7,064 nt of DNA from Acetobacteraceae bacterium (lineage in GTDB: Bacteria; Pseudomonadota; Alphaproteobacteria; Acetobacterales; Acetobacteraceae), in NCBI GenBank assembly GCA_027323595.1, contig DAHWBL010000023.1, positions 1 to 7,064 of the forward strand, in the 5' to 3' direction. Below are positions 1 through 4,967 of this stretch, one piece after another. The stretch's first letter is position 1. Each line of letters starts with the position of its first letter. The notes under the pieces were generated by a model. That model was not told where the DNA came from and searched no databases. It saw only the letters and a program-made list of their open reading frames with translations. The translations under genes and the position numbers were made by a program.

Positions 1-527
1 GGGTCCGTCGCCACCGGGCGCGGGGTGACGGGGGGAGGCGCGAAGGCCGGTGGCGCGATCGGCGCGACCGGTGCGACCGGCGGCGCGCGGTGCGGCGGCG
101 CGAGGAAGCTCGGCGGCGGGTCGGGCGGAACCGGCTGCGCGCGCAACACCGGGTCGGGCATCGGCGCGCGCACCGGCGGACGCACCATCCCGGCGGGCAT
201 CTCCAGCGGCGCGGGCAGCGGCGGTGGCGCCGCCGGCTGGGTCGGCGGCTGCGCGGGGATCGGCGGCAAATCGAAGCGCGGGATCTCCAGCCTGGCGGCG
301 TCCGCGCCGGCGCCGCGCCGGGCCGGCTCGGGGACCCGCAGCGACAGCGCGCGGATTTCGCCCTGAATTTCATCCAGCCGCGCATCCAGCCGCTCCAGCC
401 GGCCACGCAGCCCGAACACGGTGAACGGCATGGTCAGCAGCGCCAGCCCATAGAGCATCGCCGGCAGCAGAACCGCGACCAGTGCCCAGCCGGGCAGCCA
501 GTCAGGCAGCGCGAAGGGAAGGCTCAT
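1..527 (-). CDS. Membrane-anchored, coiled-coil, proline-rich protein of unknown function (3' end beyond window)
   Basis: I do not recognise a named family. Reading the minus strand from the ATG at 527 gives 175 uninterrupted residues that run off the left edge, so the C-terminus is missing. Residues 1-12 are short and polar to aromatic. Residues about 13-38 form one strong hydrophobic segment rich in Leu, Ala and Val, probably a membrane anchor. Residues 41-64 are a charged amphipathic heptad-like helix (RLERLDARLDEIQGEIRAL), likely a short coiled coil. From about residue 66 onward the chain is low-complexity, rich in Pro and Ala, with PPP runs and repeated Ala-Pro-Val/Ile near residues 150-160. 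It starts 12 bases after the stop of the SGNH-like gene, so the two are probably co-transcribed and perhaps translationally coupled. No strong Shine-Dalgarno is visible. The plausible architecture is an inner-membrane protein with an extended, possibly envelope-spanning or scaffolding tail. Which side of the membrane the tail lies on cannot be decided from the sequence. Confidence 0.72.
   Translation of the reverse strand, partial: MSLPFALPDWLPGWALVAVLLPAMLYGLALLTMPFTVFGLRGRLERLDARLDEIQGEIRALSLRVPEPARRGAGADAARLEIPRFDLPPIPAQPPTQPAAPPPLPAPLEMPAGMVRPPVRAPMPDPVLRAQPVPPDPPPSFLAPPHRAPPVAPVAPIAPPAFAPPPVTPRPVATD
55..81. repeat. Three tandem 9-bp units inside the proline-rich gene
   Basis: Three consecutive 9-mers, gcgatcggc, gcgaccggt and gcgaccggc, differ only at one or two positions. 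On the minus strand they encode the Ala-Pro-Val/Ile repeats of the proline-rich tail. This is ordinary low-complexity coding sequence that may vary in copy number between strains. Confidence 0.7.
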
Positions 528-539
528 CGCCCGCCCGGG

Positions 540-1298
540 TCAGGAAGCGCGGGCAACGCCGTCGATCACCAAACCGGCCAGCGCATGGCCCAGGCCGCGA
601 TGCAGATTCTCGGCCAGTGACAGCCGGGTCGTCGGGCTCGCGCGTTCCAGGTCGATCACCCCGTCATTGACCCATTCGCGCATCAGGTCATAGCGGCGGA
701 ACAGCAGCCGTCCGGGGCCCGAAGCGGTGGCGCGCAACGCCTGCTGATACGGCGCGAGGTTGGTGCTTTCCTCCAGCATGCGGCTGAATTGCTGGTCGAC
801 CAGCACCAGGTCGGCGCCCGCGCCTTCGGCCAGCGTCGCGCCTTCGGCCAGGGTGGCGGCGAATTGCTCGGGCGCGGTTTTGCGCAGCGCGTCCACCGTG
901 CCGGTCTGCCAGATCACCAGCTGGTAGCCGCCCTTGCCCAGCGCGGCGCGAATCAGCGCCAACTGCTCGGCGGCGGTGATGCCCTTGCGCCCCTCCACAT
1001 CGATGCTGATCTCGGCCCCCGGCCAGGCGGCGGACAGCGCATCGGTCATGCGACGGGCGAAGCCGGCGTCGGCCGGCGCACGCCCCGGCGGGCGCATGGT
1101 CGCCGAGCCGACCGCCAGGATATGCAGGGTCTGATGCGCCGCGACCGCGGCGGCGAGCCTGCCCAGCGGCGTGCTGGCGGTGGTGAACTCGGCCGGCGTC
1201 GGGCAATTCGCCGTGGCGGCAAGCGCTCCCAGCGCCGCCGCCTCGGGCGACAGCGGCAGAAGCATCATCAGGGCTGCCAGCAGGGACAAGATACGCAT
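540..1298 (-). CDS. Exported SGNH/GDSL hydrolase-like protein
   Basis: This is a 252-residue protein whose fold resembles the SGNH/GDSL esterase-acyltransferase superfamily. Residues 1-22 look like a Sec signal peptide (MRILS, then a Leu/Met/Ala core, then Ala-rich), so it probably acts in the periplasm. Cys32 is not in a lipobox. Strand HILAVGSATMRP (59-70) fits block I, with Ser65 as candidate nucleophile. EGRKGITAAEQ (102-112) fits block II. WQTGTVDALR (130-139) fits block III, but with Val where the classical motif has Asn. LVLVDQQFS (164-172) and LFRRYDLMREW (199-209) are typical of this subgroup. His233 (ENLHRGLGHAL) is the candidate catalytic His, with Glu rather than Asp three residues before it. 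The ATG at 1298 was chosen over an upstream start near 1454 because it begins the signal peptide and follows a purine-rich GGTGGCGGG. The gene leads an apparent unit with the proline-rich membrane protein. The substrate is unknown, and O-acyl groups on envelope glycans are only a guess. Loss of catalysis is also possible. Confidence 0.75.
   Translation of the reverse strand: MRILSLLAALMMLLPLSPEAAALGALAATANCPTPAEFTTASTPLGRLAAAVAAHQTLHILAVGSATMRPPGRAPADAGFARRMTDALSAAWPGAEISIDVEGRKGITAAEQLALIRAALGKGGYQLVIWQTGTVDALRKTAPEQFAATLAEGATLAEGAGADLVLVDQQFSRMLEESTNLAPYQQALRATASGPGRLLFRRYDLMREWVNDGVIDLERASPTTRLSLAENLHRGLGHALAGLVIDGVARAS
820..855. repeat. Two tandem 18-bp copies inside the SGNH-like gene
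   Basis: Units 820-837 and 838-855 match at 16 of 18 positions. In the minus-strand frame they encode a duplicated hexapeptide ATLAEG-ATLAEG at residues 148-159, just after block III. The frame is kept, so this looks like a small in-frame duplication in a surface helix or loop. Confidence 0.75.
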
Positions 1299-1311
1299 GT
1301 GCCCGCCACCG

Positions 1312-1330
1312 GTATCAGGCACGGCGATAC
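1312..1330 (-). promoter_or_regulatory. Small inverted repeat in the leader of the SGNH-like gene
   Basis: GTATC at 1312-1316 and GATAC at 1326-1330 are perfect inverted copies separated by 9 bases. They lie 14-32 bases upstream of the start codon at 1298, just beyond the probable ribosome binding site at about 1302-1310. The stem is only 5 bp and half AT, so a functional RNA hairpin or operator is possible but weakly supported. Confidence 0.2.
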
Positions 1331-1347
1331 TCGGCAAGCATGCGCAA

Positions 1348-1394
1348 GAACATATGTCTGTTCGCCGGCCGCGCGCCCGCGTGCCTGGCCGGCG
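1348..1394. promoter_or_regulatory. Two adjacent inverted repeats in a divergent intergenic region
   Basis: The gene-free stretch 1299-1431 separates the minus-strand SGNH unit from the plus-strand ELM1 unit, so it should hold both promoters. GAACA (1348-1352) and TGTTC (1359-1363) are inverted copies separated by 6 bases. They surround most of an 8-bp palindrome ACATATGT (1350-1357), which stands out as AT-rich in a GC-rich background. Immediately after it, CGCCGGCC (1363-1370) and GGCCGGCG (1387-1394) form an 8-bp inverted repeat with a 16-base spacer. The first could be a regulator site. I could not place convincing -35/-10 boxes on either strand. Confidence 0.3.
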
Positions 1395-1431
1395 GGGTTG
1401 ACCGGCGGGCACAGCGTGCGAAAAGCCGGCG

Positions 1432-2358
1432 GTGCCTCCCGACAGTTGGATCATCGCCGAGGATTATGCCGGCCTGCAGGCGCAGGCGTTGGGGCTGGCC
1501 GAACGCGCCGGGCTCGCCCCGACGCTGCGCGTGCTCACCCCGGCGCGGCCGTGGAGCATGTTTCCCGCCGCGATCTGGCCGGCGCCGCTGCGCGCGGTCG
1601 GGCTCACCGGGGTGCAGGCGCCGCCGCTGGTGATCGGCGTTGGCGGTGTCGCCGCCGCGGTCGGCGCGGCCCTGCGCACCGGCGGCCGGCGGGTGGTGCA
1701 TGTGCAGCACCCGCGCATGGATATCGGCCGCTTCGATCTGGTGGTGGTCAACACCCACGATCTGCTGACCGGCCCGAACGTCATCGTCACCCGCACCGCC
1801 CTGCACCGGGTGACCCCCGAACGTCTGGCGGCGGCGGCGGCGGCCTGGGCGCCGCGCCTCGCGCATCTGCGCCGGCCGCTGCTGGGCGTGCTGATCGGCG
1901 GCAGCAACGGCCGCTTCCGGCTGGACCTGCCCACCGCCGGCCGGCTCGCCGCCCAGCTCGCCGGCCTTGCCCGCGGCGGGATCGGCGTCGCGCTCACCCC
2001 GTCGCGCCGCACCGACCCCGCGGTGCGCGACCTGCTGGCGCGCGAGATCGGCGCGGCCGGCGGCTATGTGTGGGATATGCAGGGCGACAACCCATATTTC
2101 GGCCTGCTCGGGCTCGCCGACGCGCTGCTGGTCAGCATGGACAGCGTGTCGATGATCTCCGAGGCGGTGGCCACCGGGGCGCCGGTGATGCTAGCCAGAT
2201 TGCCGGGCCGGTCCCGCCGGATCGGTGATTTCATCGACGGGCTGGTGCGCGCGGACCGGGTGCGCTGGTTCGACGGGCGGCTCGTCGACTGGAAGGTGGC
2301 ACCGCTCGACGATACCGACATGGCGGCCGCGGCGCTGCGCCAGCGGCTGGGATTTTAG
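1432..2358 (+). CDS. ELM1-family (DUF1022, Mito_fiss_Elm1) protein with GT-B-like fold
   Basis: A 308-residue protein matching the family named after plant mitochondrial fission factor ELM1, which is widespread in Alphaproteobacteria. The bacterial role is not established to my knowledge. The sequence pattern resembles GT-B glycosyltransferases. Family landmarks are visible in order: QALGLAERAG near 18-27, VQHPR (91-95), FDLVVVNTHD (101-110), GPNVIVTRTALHRVTPE (114-130), LLGVLIGGSNGRF (150-162), LTPSRRTDP (188-196), and the C-terminal signature NPYFGLLGLADALLVSMDSV (220-239) followed by SMISEAVATGAPV (240-252). The start is GTG at 1432. The frame opens only after a TGA at 1399-1401, there is no other in-frame start, and the family's N-terminal strand (SWIIAE) begins immediately. 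No clear Shine-Dalgarno precedes it. The N-terminal Gly-His-x-x-Asn/Gln type motif common in the family reads Ala-Gly-Leu-Gln here. It is followed after 14 bases by the large unknown gene, an apparent operon. A glycan-related activity is an inference. Confidence 0.88.
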   Translation: MPPDSWIIAEDYAGLQAQALGLAERAGLAPTLRVLTPARPWSMFPAAIWPAPLRAVGLTGVQAPPLVIGVGGVAAAVGAALRTGGRRVVHVQHPRMDIGRFDLVVVNTHDLLTGPNVIVTRTALHRVTPERLAAAAAAWAPRLAHLRRPLLGVLIGGSNGRFRLDLPTAGRLAAQLAGLARGGIGVALTPSRRTDPAVRDLLAREIGAAGGYVWDMQGDNPYFGLLGLADALLVSMDSVSMISEAVATGAPVMLARLPGRSRRIGDFIDGLVRADRVRWFDGRLVDWKVAPLDDTDMAAAALRQRLGF

Positions 2359-2361
2359 GAG
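2357..2361 (+). promoter_or_regulatory. Shine-Dalgarno of the 623-residue protein, overlapping the upstream stop
   Basis: AGGAG at 2357-2361 shares bases with the TAG stop of the ELM1-family gene (2356-2358) and sits 11 bases before the GTG at 2373. This supports both the GTG start and translation of the two genes from one message. The spacing is slightly long. Confidence 0.55.
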
Positions 2362-2372
2362 TTCGGGCTTCG

Positions 2373-4244
2373 GTGCTGGATATTCAGACATTCGACAACC
2401 GCCGTGGCGGCAACGTCCTCTACAAGGCGCTCGCCCACCCGCTCGCCGCCGAGGCGATCGCCGCGCTCTATGCGCGCCTGCCGGCACCGGTCTGGGTGCT
2501 GGACCCCGAGGACATCGCCGGCGCGCTGCTGGTGCTGCATCCGCAGGCGCCACCGATCGCCGGCGTGCTGGTGCAGGATGCGGCGGAGTTCGGCGTCCAG
2601 CGGCTGGGCCATGTCGCCCGTCCGCTCACCGACCTGCCGCATACCGGTGCCGCCTCGGTGCTGATCGCCGCGTTCGACGCCGCCGCCATCGCCGCGCGCA
2701 TCGCGCATCTGCTGCCGCCTGGCTGCGTGGTGGCCAGCCTCGATTCGGCGCTGCCGCCGGAGCCAATGCGCACCAATCCGCGCAAGCCGCTCGATCCGCT
2801 GAACTACGCCACCAATTTCGCCTTCTTCCGCGACGCCGATGGGCTGTCCACGCGGCTGGTCACCGCCAATTACTGGAGCGGCTACGGTGCGGGGCCGGTG
2901 CGGCTGTGGCTGCGTCTGTTCGCCGGCGACGGCGCCGTGCTGGCCAGTTGGGAAGAGGAGCTGCCGCATGGGGCGGGCGGCATCCGCATCGACAGCGCCG
3001 AGGTGCGCGCGCGTTTCGCCCTGCCCGAATTCACCGGCCAGCTTTTCATCCATGCGATCGGCGTCGCCGGCCACGATGTGGTGAAATACGCCGTCGATAC
3101 CTACGCCAGCGACGGCGGACCGAGCCTGTCCTGCACCCATGACGCCAACGCCTGGCCGTCAGATCGCTTCGCCGGGTTGCCGGCGCCGCGCGAGGACGAG
3201 CAGGTGGTGCTGTGGCTGCAGAATTCGCACGCCACCGCCATCCCGGCCGGGGCGATCACGCTGGACCGCATGGGCGCCGAACAGCCGGTGCCGCTCGACG
3301 TCGCCATCCCGGCCTTTGCCACCCACGCGCTCGATGTCGGTGCGCTGCTGCCTGGCCTGCGCTGGCCGGCGCAGATCGAACTGCGCGCCGGGCGCCACAT
3401 GGTGCGGCCACGCTATGAGGTGAGCCGCGCCGGGCGCACCCGCATCGCGCATGTGAATGTCGAACGCGCCGACCTTGCCCCCGATCCCGCGATTGCGCGA
3501 CTGCCCGAGGCGCTCGGGCGCGGCTATCTGCTGCCGTTCCCGGTGCTGCCGCGCGCTCGGTTCCGCTCCATCTTCCAGCCGACGCCGATGGCGCTGGCGC
3601 AGACCGACCTGCCGCTGCGGCTCGACGTGTTCGACACCACCGGCCGGCGCGTCGCCGCGCGCTTTCTCGGCCGGCTGCCGCGCGACCATGCGCTCGCCCT
3701 CGAAATCACCGAGGTCGAACAGGGACATGCCGAGCTGGTCTATGATTTCCGCGAAGGCGGCGGTGCGGATGGCTGGATGCACACGCTGGTCCGTTATGAG
3801 CACATCGCCAGCGGCCACGCCGCGGAGAGCAGCTTCGGCGCGCATATCTACAACACCCCGGTCACCTTTCGCGGCGAGCCGCAATCCTATCGCGGCGCCC
3901 CGCCGGGCCTGACCACCAGGCTGTTCCTGCGGCTCGGCCCCGCCGCGACCCCGGCCTTCACGTGCCTGATCTACCCGGCCTCGGCGGCCTGGCATCCGCA
4001 CAGCGACACCAGGCTGATCCTGCATGACGGCAATGGCGGCCCGATCGCCGAGGCGACGGTGCGGATCGCCTGCTCCGGCTCGATGCTGATCCGCACGGAT
4101 GAAATCTTCAGCCCGACGATACTGCGAAAAGCCGGCCCGCGCGGCTGGGTGCTGGTGCGCGACACCACCTGCCGGCTGTTTGGCTATCACGGGCTGATGA
4201 GCGACGACGGGCGATTCTCGCTGGATCACATGTTCGGCTTCTGA
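2373..4244 (+). CDS. Large protein of unknown function with apparent three-fold internal repeat
   Basis: A 623-residue protein that I cannot assign to a named family. It has no signal peptide and no membrane segment, so it is probably cytoplasmic. Residues 1-130 look alpha/beta (VWVLDPEDIAGALLVLHP, then VLIAAFDAAAIAARIAHLL). From about 145 (NYATNFAFFRDADGLSTRLV) the protein becomes beta-rich. I see three diverged copies of one module at about 176-262, 414-497 and 545-623. Each opens with a strand plus D/G turn (LWLRLFAGDGAVLASW; LDVFDTTGRRVAARF; LILHDGNGGPIAEA). Each closes with a Tyr, then a loop, then Ser-x(2-3)-His (SLSCTH; SSFGAH; SLDH). Residues 277-350 (VVLWLQNSH...) form another beta-rich block between copies one and two. 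The GTG start at 2373 has AGGAG 11 bases upstream, overlapping the previous stop. Tight linkage to the ELM1-family gene suggests a shared pathway. A beta-sandwich, carbohydrate-binding-like role is speculation. Confidence 0.85.
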   Translation: MLDIQTFDNRRGGNVLYKALAHPLAAEAIAALYARLPAPVWVLDPEDIAGALLVLHPQAPPIAGVLVQDAAEFGVQRLGHVARPLTDLPHTGAASVLIAAFDAAAIAARIAHLLPPGCVVASLDSALPPEPMRTNPRKPLDPLNYATNFAFFRDADGLSTRLVTANYWSGYGAGPVRLWLRLFAGDGAVLASWEEELPHGAGGIRIDSAEVRARFALPEFTGQLFIHAIGVAGHDVVKYAVDTYASDGGPSLSCTHDANAWPSDRFAGLPAPREDEQVVLWLQNSHATAIPAGAITLDRMGAEQPVPLDVAIPAFATHALDVGALLPGLRWPAQIELRAGRHMVRPRYEVSRAGRTRIAHVNVERADLAPDPAIARLPEALGRGYLLPFPVLPRARFRSIFQPTPMALAQTDLPLRLDVFDTTGRRVAARFLGRLPRDHALALEITEVEQGHAELVYDFREGGGADGWMHTLVRYEHIASGHAAESSFGAHIYNTPVTFRGEPQSYRGAPPGLTTRLFLRLGPAATPAFTCLIYPASAAWHPHSDTRLILHDGNGGPIAEATVRIACSGSMLIRTDEIFSPTILRKAGPRGWVLVRDTTCRLFGYHGLMSDDGRFSLDHMFGF

Positions 4245-4273
4245 GCCGGCGCGTCGACAACAAGATATCGGGA

Positions 4274-4348
4274 TGGTGGGCGCGACAGGGATTGAACCTG
4301 TGACCCCCGCCGTGTGAAGGCGATGCTCTCCCGCTGAGCTACGCGCCC
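4274..4348 (-). tRNA. tRNA-Val (anticodon CAC), CCA encoded
   Basis: The reverse complement folds as a complete cloverleaf of 72 nt plus a genomic CCA. The 7-bp acceptor stem GGGCGCG/CGCGCCC is perfect. The D arm is GCTC/GAGC with loop AGCGGGA. The anticodon stem TCGCC/GGCGG has one T-G pair, and its 7-base loop TTCACAC places CAC at positions 34-36. The variable loop is GGGTC, and the T arm is ACAGG/CCTGT with loop TTCAATC. A73 and CCA follow (CCA at 4274-4276). It reads GUG, a heavily used codon in this GC-rich coding. It lies convergent to the 623-residue gene, only 29 bases away, and downstream of the DoxX gene on the same strand. A weak promoter-like pair, TTGCGC (4394-4389) and CTAAGG (4371-4366), precedes it with a 17-base spacer. 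Confidence 0.96.
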
Positions 4349-4357
4349 ATCCCGCGA

Positions 4358-4383
4358 GGCAGGCTCCTTAGCGGAAGCCTGCC
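4358..4383 (-). terminator. 8-bp hairpin between the DoxX gene and tRNA-Val
   Basis: GGCAGGCT (4358-4365) and AGCCTGCC (4376-4383) are perfect inverted copies with a 10-base loop. They are placed 23 bases beyond the DoxX stop codon and 10 bases before the tRNA. The position suits a transcription end for the DoxX gene, but there is no T-run on either side. It could instead be a processing or attenuation hairpin, or chance overlap with a tRNA promoter. Confidence 0.35.
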
Positions 4384-4405
4384 CCGCTGCGCAAGTGGCC
4401 GGGGT

Positions 4406-4810
4406 TCAGGCCGTCGCGGCGCGGCCCTTGCCGAGCATGCCATCGACCGACAGCGCGCCCGCGCCATTGGCGACGAACGTCAGGAAGGCGCCTGCGATGG
4501 CGATGTTCTTCATGAAATGGATCATCTGGCCGGCATTGTCGGGGTGGTAATGCACGCCAATTCCCGCCCCCAGCGTGAACAGCGCGAGAGCCAGCGACAC
4601 CCAACGTGTCTGCACCCCGACCAGGAACGCGAGGCCGCCGAAAAACTCCACCGCGACCGCGACGTAATAGGCAAGCTGCGGCACCGGGAAGCCGTTCTGC
4701 GCGATATAGGCCGTGGCGCCGGCCGGATTCATCAGCTTGCCGAAGCCTGATTGAATGAAAATCGCGGCGATCATGATGCGCGCGAGCAGCAGGATGGCGG
4801 ATGTCGGCAT
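4406..4810 (-). CDS. DoxX-family inner-membrane protein
   Basis: A 134-residue protein of the DoxX family (DoxX-like, four transmembrane helices), the usual length. Hydrophobic segments lie at about residues 4-22, 47-66, 69-87 and 100-118. The family's typical first-helix ending FIQSGFGKLMNPAGATAYIA (18-37) and the second-helix EFFGGLAFLVG (55-65) are clear. HYHPD (87-91) and FMKNIAIAGAFL (99-110) match the conserved loop and last helix. The ATG at 4810 was preferred over an in-frame ATG at 4924. It starts right before helix one and is preceded by AGGGGAG (4825-4819) with 8-base spacing. Members have been linked to quinone or redox processes and to thiosulfate oxidation in archaea, but most bacterial ones have no assigned function, so none is claimed here. 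It is transcribed divergently from glmU across 157 bp and toward tRNA-Val. Confidence 0.9.
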   Translation of the reverse strand: MPTSAILLLARIMIAAIFIQSGFGKLMNPAGATAYIAQNGFPVPQLAYYVAVAVEFFGGLAFLVGVQTRWVSLALALFTLGAGIGVHYHPDNAGQMIHFMKNIAIAGAFLTFVANGAGALSVDGMLGKGRAATA

Positions 4811-4889
4811 GGTTTTGGCTCCCCTCGATTCGGTCGGATATCGGGCACTCGTTACGCATTTGCTATTGCCTCGCCACGGCTGGCAAGGG

Positions 4890-4901
4890 GGGCACGTGCC
4901 C
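4890..4901. promoter_or_regulatory. 12-bp perfect palindrome in the doxX-glmU divergent region
   Basis: GGGCACGTGCCC is a perfect 12-bp palindrome with a CACGTG core. It is located 80 bases before the DoxX start and 67 bases before the glmU start. A single half-site copy GGGCAC recurs at 4843-4848. Symmetry and position suit a dimeric regulator acting on either gene. No regulator can be named. Confidence 0.3.
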
Positions 4902-4931
4902 GATTGTTCGACCCGCGCCCGCAACTGCCGT

Positions 4932-4961
4932 TTGACAGACAGCCGGCGGCGAAGCTACGGG
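4932..4961 (+). promoter_or_regulatory. Candidate sigma-70 type promoter for glmU-glmS
   Basis: TTGACA at 4932-4937 is a perfect -35 consensus. The -10 is poor: CTACGG (4955-4960) at 17-base spacing or TACGGG (4956-4961) at 18. If used, transcription would begin close to 4967-4968, at the glmU ATG itself, giving a leaderless or nearly leaderless message. A minimal GGGA (4959-4962) is the only Shine-Dalgarno-like sequence before the ATG. Confidence 0.35.
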
Positions 4962-4967
4962 ATTCGT

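Noticed and set aside
1..300. Possible CRISPR or variable-repeat array in the GC-rich repetitive left end
   Set aside because: The repeats are 9-bp coding repeats for Ala-Pro-Val type residues, with no regular longer repeat and no spacers.
90..620. Plus-strand open frames in the left 600 bases, giving Gly- or Arg/Ala-rich products
   Set aside because: They mirror the repetitive proline-rich minus-strand gene, which has a sensible membrane segment and coiled coil. The plus-strand products have no recognisable features.
1348..1363. LexA/SOS box at GAAC...GTTC
   Set aside because: The spacing is 8 bases in inverted orientation, which matches neither the alphaproteobacterial direct-repeat box nor the 4-base-spaced Bacillus type.
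789..2228. A 479-codon plus-strand open frame spanning the SGNH-like gene (antisense) and much of the ELM1-family gene
   Set aside because: Its translation is Arg/Gly/Ala-rich with no domain. It crosses two well-supported genes and results from the scarcity of stop codons in GC-rich DNA.
3159..4229. A 356-codon minus-strand open frame opposite the unknown 623-residue gene
   Set aside because: The plus-strand frame has a Shine-Dalgarno, operon spacing and protein-like hydrophobic patterning. The antisense frame is low-complexity in Arg, Gln and Gly.
4274..4348. tRNA-Val as an integration site for a mobile element
   Set aside because: No integrase gene, no duplicated tRNA 3' end and no composition change are visible on either side within the window.
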